64,000 nt of DNA from Pseudomonas fluorescens (GTDB lineage Bacteria > Pseudomonadota > Gammaproteobacteria > Pseudomonadales > Pseudomonadaceae): contig NZ_CABVHU010000003.1 in NCBI RefSeq assembly GCF_902497855.1, forward strand, positions 186,001 through 250,000, written 5' to 3'. This document shows, piece after piece, positions 35,128-43,270 of the stretch. Positions within the stretch are counted from its first letter, which is position 1; every line of letters starts with the position of its first letter. Both the position numbers and the translations under genes were made by a program. The notes below the pieces were generated by a model. The model searched no databases and was not told the origin of the DNA. It worked only from the letters and a program-made list of their open reading frames with translations.

Positions 35128-35175
35128 ACCCCGGCGAATGCCGGGGGCAACGAACCTGATGGAATATTTAAAGAC

Positions 35176-36678
35176 ATGAGCGACCTAGAACTCGACCCGC
35201 AAGCCCTGCAACAGGAAGAAAACTCCCTGATCGCCCTGCGCAAGGAAAAGCTGGCTGCCGAGCGCGCCAAGGGCAATGCCTTCCCGAACGACTTCCGCCG
35301 TGACAACTACTGCGAAGACTTGCAGAAGCAGTACGCGGACAAGACCAAGGAAGAGCTGGCAGAGGCTGCAATCCCGGTCAAGGTTGCCGGTCGCATCATG
35401 CTCAACCGTGGCTCGTTCATGGTGATCCAGGACATGACCGGTCGCATCCAGGTTTACGTCAACCGTAAAACCCTGTCCGAAGACACCCTGGCCTCGGTGA
35501 AAACCTGGGACATGGGCGACATCATTGCAGCCGTTGGTACCCTGGCCCGTTCCGGCAAGGGTGACCTGTATGTCGAAATGACCCACGTGCGTCTGCTGAC
35601 CAAATCCCTGCGTCCGCTGCCGGACAAGCACCACGGCCTGACCGACACCGAGCAGCGCTATCGCCAGCGTTACGTTGACCTGATCGTCAACGAAGACGTG
35701 CGCCAGACCTTCCGCGTGCGTTCGCAAGTGATTGCGCACATCCGCAGCTTCCTGATGCAGCGTGACTTCCTCGAAGTCGAAACGCCGATGCTGCAAACCA
35801 TCCCGGGTGGCGCGGCGGCCAAGCCGTTCGAGACTCACCACAACGCGCTGGACATGGAAATGTTCCTGCGCATCGCGCCGGAGCTGTACCTCAAGCGCCT
35901 CGTTGTTGGTGGCTTCGAGAAAGTGTTCGAGATCAACCGCAACTTCCGTAACGAAGGCGTTTCGACTCGTCACAACCCTGAATTCACCATGTTGGAGTTC
36001 TACCAGGCCTACGCCGACTACGAAGACAACATGGACCTGACCGAAGAACTGTTCCGCGAACTGGCGCAGCTGGTCCTGGGCAGCACCGACGTCCCTTACG
36101 GCGACAAAGTGTTCCACTTCGGCGAACCCTTCGTGCGTCTGTCGGTGTTCGACTCGATCCTCAAGTACAACCCTGAGCTGACCGCTGACGACCTGAACGA
36201 CATCGACAAGGCTCGCGCCATCGCCAAGAAGGCCGGCGCCAAGGTGCTGGGCTTCGAAGGTCTGGGCAAGCTGCAGGTGATGATTTTCGAAGAGCTGGTC
36301 GAGCACAAGCTGGAACAGCCGCACTTCATCACCCAGTACCCGTTCGAAGTCTCGCCGCTGGCCCGTCGCAACGACGACAACCCGAACGTCACCGACCGTT
36401 TCGAGCTGTTCATCGGCGGTCGTGAAATCGCCAACGCCTATTCCGAGTTGAACGACGCGGAAGACCAGGCCGAGCGCTTCATGGCGCAGGTGGCCGACAA
36501 GGACGCCGGCGACGACGAAGCCATGCACTACGACGCCGACTTCGTTCGCGCGCTGGAGTACGGCATGCCGCCAACGGCCGGTGAAGGGATCGGCATCGAC
36601 CGCCTGGTGATGCTGCTGACCAACTCCCCGTCGATCCGCGACGTGATCCTGTTCCCGCACATGCGGCCGCAAGCGTAA
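35176..36678 (+). CDS. lysS: Lysyl-tRNA synthetase (class II)
   Basis: Charges tRNA-Lys, 500 residues, normal length. An N-terminal OB-fold anticodon-binding domain covers about 60-150 ([20 protein letters not shown]). The class II catalytic core includes motif 2 [20 protein letters not shown] near residue 255 and motif 3 [20 protein letters not shown] near 472. The ATG at 35176 follows a weak AAAGAC. The prfB-lysS pairing is widespread in gamma-proteobacteria. Confidence 0.97.
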   Translation: MSDLELDPQALQQEENSLIALRKEKLAAERAKGNAFPNDFRRDNYCEDLQKQYADKTKEELAEAAIPVKVAGRIMLNRGSFMVIQDMTGRIQVYVNRKTLSEDTLASVKTWDMGDIIAAVGTLARSGKGDLYVEMTHVRLLTKSLRPLPDKHHGLTDTEQRYRQRYVDLIVNEDVRQTFRVRSQVIAHIRSFLMQRDFLEVETPMLQTIPGGAAAKPFETHHNALDMEMFLRIAPELYLKRLVVGGFEKVFEINRNFRNEGVSTRHNPEFTMLEFYQAYADYEDNMDLTEELFRELAQLVLGSTDVPYGDKVFHFGEPFVRLSVFDSILKYNPELTADDLNDIDKARAIAKKAGAKVLGFEGLGKLQVMIFEELVEHKLEQPHFITQYPFEVSPLARRNDDNPNVTDRFELFIGGREIANAYSELNDAEDQAERFMAQVADKDAGDDEAMHYDADFVRALEYGMPPTAGEGIGIDRLVMLLTNSPSIRDVILFPHMRPQA

Positions 36679-36689
36679 GTGTTTCAATT

Positions 36690-36719
36690 AAAAAGCCGCC
36701 CGAAATGGGCGGCTTTTTA
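36690..36719 (+). terminator. Rho-independent terminator of lysS
   Basis: AAAAAGCCGCCC and GGGCGGCTTTTT form a 12-bp stem with loop GAAAT, 11 bases after the stop. It is among the strongest in the window. Confidence 0.9.
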
Positions 36720-36780
36720 TTGCCTGTCTGGTACAAACGTATCAATTGGTTACTTTTGAAGTAAGAGAGGAATACCTGTC

Positions 36781-37497
36781 GTGAACCGTGCAATGGCTCA
36801 AGAGGGTGCAGTGGGTATCGCCACTGCGGTCGCTGAAAGTGTTCAGTACCAGGGTCGCAAGGCCAGCCGCCAGGGCAGCGAGCAGCGTCGACAGGACATT
36901 CTCGATGCGGCGATGCGCATTGTCGTGCGCGATGGCGTGCGGGCCGTAAGGCACCGTGCGGTAGCGGCCGAGGCCGGTGTGCCGCTGTCGGCCACCACTT
37001 ACTATTTCAAGGATATCGATGACCTGCTCACCGATACCTTCGCCCAATACGTGGAGCGCAGCGCGGCGTTCATGGCCAAGTTGTGGGCCAACAATGAAGG
37101 TCTGCTGCGTGAGATGGTCGCCTACGGCGATGGCAGTGCCGAGTCCCGCTCACAACTGGCAGACGACATTGCGCGGCTGACGTCCGACTATGTTCACCGT
37201 CAATTGCAGAACCGTCGCGAACACTTGATGGCCGAGCAGGCATTCCGCCAGGAGGCGCTGTTGAACCCGCGCCTGGCGAAGTTGGTGCGCTCGCACCAGC
37301 AAATTCTGCTGCAGGGAACCTGCCACTTTTTCGAGGTATTGGGTTCCCGCGAGCCACAACAGGATGCCAAAGTGTTGACGGCGATTATCGGACGGATGGA
37401 ATATCAGGGCCTGCTCAACGACGCCGAGCCTGCCGCCGAAGCTGAAATGCTCGGTATCCTCACGCGCTACATGCATTTGGTATTGGCGTCGGTGTAA
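36781..37497 (+). CDS. TetR family regulator
   Basis: A DNA-binding regulator of 238 residues. The TetR helix-turn-helix covers about 35-80 (RRQDILDAAMRIVVRDGVRA, HRAVAAEAGVPLSATTYYFK), preceded by an unusually long N-terminal extension of about 35 residues. The ligand domain is not recognisable. GTG 36781 is preferred because AGAGAGGAA lies 8 bases upstream; ATG 36793 (MAQEGA) is an alternative. It is in the position of the PA3699-type gene after lysS. Targets unknown. Confidence 0.88.
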   Translation: MNRAMAQEGAVGIATAVAESVQYQGRKASRQGSEQRRQDILDAAMRIVVRDGVRAVRHRAVAAEAGVPLSATTYYFKDIDDLLTDTFAQYVERSAAFMAKLWANNEGLLREMVAYGDGSAESRSQLADDIARLTSDYVHRQLQNRREHLMAEQAFRQEALLNPRLAKLVRSHQQILLQGTCHFFEVLGSREPQQDAKVLTAIIGRMEYQGLLNDAEPAAEAEMLGILTRYMHLVLASV

Positions 37498-37516
37498 CTC
37501 CTCGGGACAACTCATC

Positions 37517-37612
37517 CCTGTAGGAGCGAGGCTTGCCCGCGAAGGCGATATGTCAGTCAACGTGGATGTTGAATGTTAAACCGCCTTCGCGGGCAAGCCT
37601 CGCTCCTACAGG
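37517..37612. repeat. REPIN
   Basis: Long perfect arms (30 bases each, 37517-37546 and 37583-37612; core GGAGCGAGGCTTGCCCGCGA) around a 36-base loop. It lies between the TetR gene and the lipoprotein gene. Confidence 0.9.
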
Positions 37613-37659
37613 GTTCGATGACCATCCGGGGACCGCGTCGTGATCATAGGGAGTGTTGA

Positions 37660-38214
37660 ATGAAAGCCTGGCGTGTCGTTGTGATCGCCTTGTCGTTCCT
37701 GCTGCTCAGTGGCTGTCTGGTGACCTTCAAGGAACCGTTGCCCGCCAGCGACCCTGCGCCCAAAGGGTTGCTCGGCAAATGGACCAGCACCAACGCCTGG
37801 GGCGAACCGATGAACCTGGAATTGACACGCATCGGTGGCAATCGCTATCAGGCGGTCAGCTATTTCAAGGCCAAGCCCCGGGAGCGCGAAGCCTATCCCT
37901 TCACGGTATCGCGCCATGGCAGCCGCTGGTATCTGTCGGCGAAGGTGCCGGCGCAGTTCGGCGGACATTTCATCATCGCCGGGTTCGAACTCACCGATAA
38001 GCAGGAACTGGTGGTCTACAGCCTCGACCTCGAGCAGATCAACCAGGCCCTGGGGCAGAAAGTCCTCAGCGGCGAAGGCTTCCAGACTGACGATGGCGAT
38101 GGCGTGCTGATCAACACCGGCATGGACCAGGTATTCGCCTACCTCGACGATCCGGCCAATTCCGATGTGTTCGTCGAGACGGTGCGCTATCAGCGCCTGG
38201 CCAAAGCCAAATAA
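37660..38214 (+). CDS. Putative lipoprotein
   Basis: A 184-residue protein with a lipoprotein signal (VVVIALSFLLLSGC, lipobox LLSGC, lipidated Cys near residue 20). The mature part (KGLLGKWTSTNAWGEPMNLE) looks like a small beta-rich domain. No conserved domain is recognised. Asp is absent at +2 (Leu instead), favouring outer-membrane sorting. The start at ATG 37660 has AGGGAG about 9 bases upstream. It is followed after 35 bases by the DUF1704 gene, so the two may be one unit. Confidence 0.8.
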   Translation: MKAWRVVVIALSFLLLSGCLVTFKEPLPASDPAPKGLLGKWTSTNAWGEPMNLELTRIGGNRYQAVSYFKAKPREREAYPFTVSRHGSRWYLSAKVPAQFGGHFIIAGFELTDKQELVVYSLDLEQINQALGQKVLSGEGFQTDDGDGVLINTGMDQVFAYLDDPANSDVFVETVRYQRLAKAK

Positions 38215-38249
38215 TCCAGCACGTAACGGTTTTTCTACAGGAGTTTCGG

Positions 38250-39527
38250 GTGGACGATTACCAGCAGTCGATACGCATTTTATCCGATCGCATTGTGCTG
38301 GCGCAGACGCCGATTCGCGTCCTCGATGCGGTCAAGTGGGACGACACCATTCGCAAGGGGTTCCTCAAGGCCAAGGGCAAGGAAATGCCGGCAGTGGACC
38401 GCGATTATTACTTGAACCGGCCGCTGTCCTTCGACTCCAGCAAAGTGAAGCTGGAGTTCCAGAACATCGAGCGCGACATCACCCGTCAGCTCGGCCAGTT
38501 CAACCCGGTTGGCCAGATCATGCGCCGCATGTGCAAGGAATACCGCATGGTGGTGCGCATGCTCGAAGCGCGTGGCACCGAGGATTTCGGCCTGATTTCC
38601 CAGGAACTGTACGGTGCCGCGTCCGACGCATTCCATGCTGGCGACCCGACCCTGTCCGACCTGGGCCTGATGCTTTCCGATTACCTGAACAACATCGACG
38701 GCCGCGGAGACCTGAAGGACGAACCGAAAACCCTCACCGCCAAGGACGCCGTGGATTTACTGCAAACCCGGTTGAGCAAGGTGTTTGGCGAGGCCGAGGA
38801 CACCATTCGGGTGTTCGAATCCGACGGCATCGTTGCCGATGCGGCGGCCGGCGCCGACTACATCAAGATCCGCACCGACGCGATGTTCAACGAGCGTGAC
38901 GTGCGCGCCCTGGAAGTCCACGAAGGGCTGGTGCATGTGGGCACCACGCTCAATGGCCTGAACCAGCCCATCTGCACCTTCCTGTCCAAGGGGCCGCCGT
39001 CGTCGACCGTGACCCAGGAAGGCCTGGCGATCCTGATGGAAATCATCACCTTCGCCTCCTACCCCAGTCGCCTGCGCAAACTCACCAACCGCACCCGTGC
39101 CATTCATATGGTGGAGGAGGGCGCCGACTTCCTGCAGATTTTCGAATTCTTCCGCGAGCAAGGCTTCGAAATGGCCGAAAGCTATGGCAACGCCAGTCGG
39201 GTGTTCCGCGGTTCGGTGCCGACCGGTCTGCCGTTTACCAAAGACTTGTCCTACCTCAAGGGCTTTATCATGGTCTACAACTACATTCAGTTGGCCGTGC
39301 GTAAAGGCAAGCTCGAGCAAATACCGCTGTTGTTTTGCGGCAAGACCACGCTGGAAGACATGCGCACCCTGCGCCAGTTGGTGGATGAAGGATTGGTCGT
39401 GCCACCCAAATACTTGCCCGAGCAGTTCCGTGACATGAACGCGCTGTCGGCGTGGATGTGCTTCTCCAACTTCCTCAATCACCTGAGCCTGGACCGGATC
39501 GAGGCGGATTACTCCAACATCCTCTAA
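38250..39527 (+). CDS. DUF1704 / QEGLA-motif metallopeptidase-like protein
   Basis: A 425-residue protein of the family annotated 'flavohemoglobin expression-modulating QEGLA motif protein'. Two motifs are clear: RALEVHEGLVHVGTTLNG near residue 230 (an HExxxH-like zinc site) and SSTVTQEGLAILMEI near residue 255. The family is related to the eukaryotic MATCAP tubulin carboxypeptidases, so a gluzincin-type peptidase is expected, but bacterial substrates are unknown. GTG 38250 follows ACAGGAG by 6 bases. Confidence 0.85.
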   Translation: MDDYQQSIRILSDRIVLAQTPIRVLDAVKWDDTIRKGFLKAKGKEMPAVDRDYYLNRPLSFDSSKVKLEFQNIERDITRQLGQFNPVGQIMRRMCKEYRMVVRMLEARGTEDFGLISQELYGAASDAFHAGDPTLSDLGLMLSDYLNNIDGRGDLKDEPKTLTAKDAVDLLQTRLSKVFGEAEDTIRVFESDGIVADAAAGADYIKIRTDAMFNERDVRALEVHEGLVHVGTTLNGLNQPICTFLSKGPPSSTVTQEGLAILMEIITFASYPSRLRKLTNRTRAIHMVEEGADFLQIFEFFREQGFEMAESYGNASRVFRGSVPTGLPFTKDLSYLKGFIMVYNYIQLAVRKGKLEQIPLLFCGKTTLEDMRTLRQLVDEGLVVPPKYLPEQFRDMNALSAWMCFSNFLNHLSLDRIEADYSNIL

Positions 39528-39537
39528 TCGCGACACT

Positions 39538-39640
39538 GATCATTCCCACGCTCTGCGTGGGAATGCATACCGTGACGCTCTGCGTCACAGGGACGCGGAG
39601 CGTCCATGGCGGCATTCCCACGCAGAGCGTGGGAACGATC
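39538..39640. repeat. About 100-bp nested palindromic repeat (CCCACGCTCTGCGTGGG)
   Basis: Outer arms GATCATTCCCACGCTCTGCG and CGCAGAGCGTGGGAACGATC. Inner arms repeat a GACGCTCTGCGTC motif. A diverged copy is at 52112-52221. This differs in sequence from the REP family. Confidence 0.85.
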
Positions 39641-39673
39641 AATTCCAACCCCATTTCTGCGAGGTTTCATCGG

Positions 39674-40588
39674 ATGAGATTCCTCGGCATCGTCTGCCTT
39701 CTCCTGACCCTGGGCGGGTGCAGCTCCCTGCTGTTCTACCCCGAGCCAGGGCAACTGTTCACCCCGGAAAAAGCCAGGCTCGAATTCCGCGACGTCACCC
39801 TCACCACCGCCGACGGCATCCGGCTGCACGGCTGGTGGCTACCGGCGAAAAAAGGCGTCGAGGTCAAAGGCACGGTGCTGCACTTGCATGGCAATGGCGG
39901 CAATCTGCCCATGCACCTTGGGGGCAGTTGGTGGCTGCCCAAGCAAGGCTATCAAGTGCTGCTGGTGGACTATCGCGGTTACGGCCTGTCCGAAGGTGAG
40001 CCGTCGCTCCCGGCGATCTACCAGGACATCGATGCCGCGTTCAAATGGCTCGACCAGGCCCCCGAGGTCCGGGGCAAGCCGCTGATCCTGCTGGGCCAGA
40101 GCCTTGGCGGTTCGATGGCCGTGCATTACCTGGTCCAGCATCCCGAACGGCAGAAACAACTCAAGGCCTTTGTCCTCGACGGGGTGCCCGCCAGTTACCG
40201 CAGTGTCGGCCGGTTTGCCCTGAGCAACTCATGGTTGTTCTGGCCGTTCCAGGTGCCGCTGTCGTGGCTGGTGCCGGACGGCGACAGCGCCATCCACTCG
40301 ATGGCACAGCTCAATGGCGTGCCGAAACTGATCTACCACAGCATCGACGATCCGATCGTGCCTCTTTCCAACGGCATCCGTCTGTATCAAGCTGCGCCGC
40401 CACCACGGGTGCTGCAACTGACCCGAGGTGGTCATGTGCAGACGTTCGCCGACCCGGTCTGGCGCCAGGTCATGCTGCGTTATCTCGATGATCCGCAGCA
40501 TTTCAACGGCCTGCGCCGCCTGGGCGAGACACCGAATTACCCGGCAGCCCCGAATTCCGAAGATGAACCACCAGAGAGTCCGCAATGA
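39674..40588 (+). CDS. Alpha/beta-hydrolase lipoprotein
   Basis: A 304-residue protein with signal peptide and lipobox (MRFLGIVCLLLTLGGC, Cys16), then an alpha/beta hydrolase fold. HLHGNGGNLPMH supplies the oxyanion region, LLGQSLGGSMAVHY the nucleophilic Ser, and the C-terminal RGGHVQTF a histidine suitable for the triad; the acid is probably the Asp of YHSIDDPIVPL. Substrate unknown. GAGGT lies 8 bases upstream of ATG 39674; the longer frame to 39452 runs through the repeat and is not real. It overlaps the next gene by 4 bases. Confidence 0.88.
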   Translation: MRFLGIVCLLLTLGGCSSLLFYPEPGQLFTPEKARLEFRDVTLTTADGIRLHGWWLPAKKGVEVKGTVLHLHGNGGNLPMHLGGSWWLPKQGYQVLLVDYRGYGLSEGEPSLPAIYQDIDAAFKWLDQAPEVRGKPLILLGQSLGGSMAVHYLVQHPERQKQLKAFVLDGVPASYRSVGRFALSNSWLFWPFQVPLSWLVPDGDSAIHSMAQLNGVPKLIYHSIDDPIVPLSNGIRLYQAAPPPRVLQLTRGGHVQTFADPVWRQVMLRYLDDPQHFNGLRRLGETPNYPAAPNSEDEPPESPQ

Positions 40589-40914
40589 GTGAAGAACGTA
40601 ACGCCATCCCGCTGATCATCACCGGTATCTGCAGCATCCTCGGCACCGTCGGCGCCCTGTGGTGGTATGGCTACCTGCACTTTGCCAAACCGGAGGACGC
40701 GCTGCTGCTCAGCGACTTCACCCTGCTCAAGACCGTGCCCGGTGAAGACTACAAGGTCTCCCTGGAACCGGCCGCGCAAGTGGCCCAATGCATCGATGGC
40801 GTACTGGTGATGTTCGACACCGAACAGAAAGGCCTGAGCGGTGTGCTGGTCAACAACAAGAAAAAAGCTGTGCGCTGCATCGGGCAGGAAACCCCGCAGA
40901 AGCTGGAACCGTAG
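40585..40914 (+). CDS. Small single-pass membrane protein
   Basis: A 109-residue protein with one N-terminal transmembrane helix (PLIITGICSILGTVGALWWY, about 9-28) and a soluble tail with two cysteines (VAQCIDGVL, AVRCIGQE). No family recognised. ATGA overlap with the hydrolase gene shows they are co-translated, and a perfect palindromic terminator lies downstream. Confidence 0.75.
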   Translation: MSEERNAIPLIITGICSILGTVGALWWYGYLHFAKPEDALLLSDFTLLKTVPGEDYKVSLEPAAQVAQCIDGVLVMFDTEQKGLSGVLVNNKKKAVRCIGQETPQKLEP

Positions 40915-40929
40915 CGCGCCCACGCCCAC

Positions 40930-41032
40930 CTGTAGGAGCGAGCGGTGCGGCGATCCGACTTGCCCGCGAAGAACGATAACGCGGTATAGCTCAAAGACCG
41001 GGTTGCCCTCGCGAGCAAGCTTCGCTCCTACG
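40930..41032. repeat. REPIN with an 18-base insert
   Basis: The first arm reads GTAGGAGCGAG, then GCGGTGCGGCGATCCGAC (40942-40959), then TTGCCCGCGAAG. Without the insert it is the normal REP arm. The second arm is at 41007-41032. Confidence 0.8.
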
Positions 41033-41043
41033 AAAAGCAAAAC

Positions 41044-41078
41044 AAAAGCCCCGCCTGATCAGATCAGGCGGGGCTTTT
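41044..41078. terminator. Perfect bidirectional terminator
   Basis: AAAAGCCCCGCCTGATC and its exact reverse complement, 17 bp each, around a single A. It serves the convergent small membrane gene (plus) and lptF (minus). Confidence 0.9.
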
Positions 41079-41097
41079 GCGTTACAGCAGCTTCAGC

Positions 41098-41886
41098 TTA
41101 ATTGGAGCTGACCGCCGAACGCGGGATCACCGGTTGGTTGTCGTTGGAAATGGTCACTTCCACGCGACGGTTCATGGCACGACCCGAGACACTGCCGTTT
41201 TCAGCAACCGGGTATTCCTTGCCATAACCCTGGGCAACGATGCGCGCTGGATCAACGCCCATTTTTACCAAGGCCATGCGCACGGAACCGGCGCGGCGCT
41301 CGGACAGCGACTGGTTGTGCGAAGCCGTGCCGGTGCTGTCGGTATAACCTTCGACAATCGCTTTGCGGTCCGGGTTTTCCTGAAGGAACTGCGCCAGTTT
41401 GTTGATGTTGACCAGGCCGCTGGATTTCAGGTCGGCCCGGTCGGTGGCGAACAGCACATCACCGAAGGTCACCAGGGTGCCGCGATCGGTCTGTTTGGCG
41501 TTCAGGCTGTCCTGCAGCTGTTTGATCTGCTGGTCGCGGGCATCCAGGCGGGCCTGGGCACGTTGCGCAGACGCGTTCTTCAGGTTGGCTTCAGCGGTGC
41601 GCAGGGCGATGGTCTGCTTCGCCACTTCAACTCGCTGGTTGGTCAAATAGGCAAGCTGGTCGACCTTGGCCTGGTTTTCCTTGTCCATGTAGGCCTTGTC
41701 GGCCTTGTCCAGGTAATCACTGGCGTCCTTGGTTTCCAGTGCCGCGACTTTGCTGGCTTGCGGGTCGGCTTGCAGGCCGCTGTAGTTGGTGCGGGCCTGT
41801 TCCAGGTTCGCATTGGGCGGCGTGGAGCAGGCAGCCAGTGCAACACTTGCAGCCAGCAGGGCAGGGATCATCAATTGTTTACGCAT
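41098..41886 (-). CDS. lptF: OmpA-family lipoprotein LptF
   Basis: A 262-residue outer-membrane lipoprotein. The signal MRKQLMIPALLAASVALAAC ends in the lipobox Cys20. A helical DUF4398-like part (about 30-130, ARTNYSGLQADPQASKVAAL) is followed by an OmpA-like peptidoglycan-binding domain (GDVLFATDRADLKSSG, EGYTDSTGTASHNQSLSERR, NRRVEVTI). This is the layout of P. aeruginosa LptF, an AlgU-dependent lipoprotein for survival under stress. It is second in a two-gene unit after the DUF4398 lipoprotein. Confidence 0.9.
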   Translation of the reverse strand: MRKQLMIPALLAASVALAACSTPPNANLEQARTNYSGLQADPQASKVAALETKDASDYLDKADKAYMDKENQAKVDQLAYLTNQRVEVAKQTIALRTAEANLKNASAQRAQARLDARDQQIKQLQDSLNAKQTDRGTLVTFGDVLFATDRADLKSSGLVNINKLAQFLQENPDRKAIVEGYTDSTGTASHNQSLSERRAGSVRMALVKMGVDPARIVAQGYGKEYPVAENGSVSGRAMNRRVEVTISNDNQPVIPRSAVSSN

Positions 41887-41935
41887 AATGGTTTCGTCCT
41901 TTTAGTCGAGTAAGAAGTACGTCGTGCCGCGCCGC

Positions 41936-42349
41936 TTATTGCACGGTGCGCTGGCTTTCCTGACGCATTTCCTGAACCCCTTTCTGAGAGTCCTTCACAG
42001 CCTGATCGGCTTTCATCGCCTGGGCTTTGCGCTCTGCTACGCGAGCGTCCCACTCGGCCTGTTCGGCCAGGAGCTTGGCCTCGTCATACTTTTTGTCGTG
42101 CATGGCGATTTCGGCTTGCTTGAGCTTGTCCTGGGCGGACTTCATTTCCACGGCGGCGAATTCGGTACCGCCGGCGCTGACTGCACCGTTCACGGCGGAT
42201 TGGGTCACGGCGAATTGTTCGGTCGGCGGGTTACCGGCGCAACCGGCTAGGACCAGGCTGCTGCCGATCGCCAGTGCGGCCAGTTTCAGGCTGCGCAGGG
42301 GGGTAGACGGGGATTGGGCAGTTCGGGTCTTCATGGTCTTCAACTCCAT
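41936..42349 (-). CDS. DUF4398 lipoprotein
   Basis: A 137-residue lipoprotein (signal LKLAALAIGSSLVLAGC, lipobox LAGC) with a helical DUF4398 domain (EFAAVEMKSAQDKLKQAEIA). It resembles the helical half of LptF, encoded 49 bases downstream, so the two are likely expressed together and may be related by duplication. Two starts have ribosome sites: 42349 (CAGGAG) and 42334 (GGAG); the first is used. A putative AlgU promoter lies about 105 bases upstream. Confidence 0.82.
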   Translation of the reverse strand: MELKTMKTRTAQSPSTPLRSLKLAALAIGSSLVLAGCAGNPPTEQFAVTQSAVNGAVSAGGTEFAAVEMKSAQDKLKQAEIAMHDKKYDEAKLLAEQAEWDARVAERKAQAMKADQAVKDSQKGVQEMRQESQRTVQ

Positions 42350-42452
42350 TGGAATAACTCCTGAAAAACGTAAAAATCCATCCTGGGCAAGGAGCCGCAA
42401 CCGACAATTTCCGGGGTGTTCTGACACGGCCGTCCCAGGCGTGGTTACTGGG

Positions 42453-42480
42453 TGTGACCCGCGGCGTTTTTCAAAAGTTC
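42453..42480 (-). promoter_or_regulatory. Putative AlgU (sigma-22/RpoE-type) promoter
   Basis: On the minus strand GAACTT (42480-42475) is followed after 17 bases by TCACA (42457-42453). The AlgU consensus is GAACTT-N16/17-TCtgA. It points at the DUF4398-lptF unit; lptF is known to be AlgU-dependent in P. aeruginosa. Confidence 0.5.
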
Positions 42481-42617
42481 AGAGAAGATGGCCCATCGCC
42501 CGAAAAAATATTGACCGGGCGGACAAGGCTCTGGAGCGGGAACTTTGGCGATAGGGGGAGGTATCCCCGACCGTTTCAAGGCCCGGGAATACACAATTAT
42601 TGAAGGGAATCACAACT

Positions 42618-42711
42618 CCTGTGGGAGCGAGCCTGCTCGCGAAAGCGGTGTGTCAGTCAACATATATTTCAACTGACAAGGCCTCTTCGCGAGCAGGCTC
42701 GCTCCCACAGG
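42618..42711. repeat. REPIN
   Basis: Arms CCTGTGGGAGCGAGCCTGCT (42618 on) and its inverse, ending at 42711, with about 38 bases between. It lies just after the stop of the convergent-strand gene at 42725. Confidence 0.85.
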
Positions 42712-42724
42712 TTTTGCGGCAAAT

Positions 42725-43069
42725 TCAGTGTTTTGGTTTGCCGCCAGCGCTCGACAAATCCTGCAAATGCCGACGGGACAACGCGAGGAAACGCGGGGTC
42801 GGCCCCACGTCTTCGTACAGCGGATCACCTTCTTCGTCGGTGGCCACGACGGTCGAGCCTTTCACGTAGGGGAAGCTTTTCTCCAGCTCTTCCAGGGCGG
42901 CGCCGATCAGTTCGCCGAGCAGTTCTTCAGGATGCCGCTTGGGGTACATCTCGACGATCGCAGCCAGGCGCGCGGCAGCCTCCACATCCAGATGAATCTT
43001 GTAGCCGGTGTCGGTCAGGCGACCCTTGGCGTTTTCTTCCCAATGCTGGGCAAGCTCGCGGATTTTCAT
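42725..43069 (-). CDS. Conserved hypothetical protein (114 aa)
   Basis: A soluble acidic protein of 114 residues beginning MKIRELAQHWEENAKGRLTD. EAAARLAAIVEMYPKRHPEE LLGELIGAALEELEKSFPY looks helical. It has some similarity to small Pseudomonas proteins annotated as pilus-related, but I see no pilin or signal motif and make no functional call. It is transcribed divergently from ppc. Confidence 0.8.
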   Translation of the reverse strand: MKIRELAQHWEENAKGRLTDTGYKIHLDVEAAARLAAIVEMYPKRHPEELLGELIGAALEELEKSFPYVKGSTVVATDEEGDPLYEDVGPTPRFLALSRRHLQDLSSAGGKPKH

Positions 43070-43270
43070 AGTGACCTCATTGCGCGCCTGCTCGTGGCAG
43101 GCAGGGTGAGTGCCGGCTTTGACCGCCGGCAGCCGTTGTACGGCTTACTCTTCAGATTAGCTATAACGCCAAAGGTTTAAAGTCCCTTCGTCGTCTTGCT
43201 TGTAAGAACCCGTCTGGAGCGGCACTCTTAAAGATCTTAGCCGCCCGGATTTCTTGCTGGAGAACTGCTG

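Noticed and set aside
41044..41078. Perfect 17+17 palindrome considered as a recombination site or operator
   Set aside because: Flanking A/T runs and the convergent gene ends make a bidirectional terminator the simpler reading.
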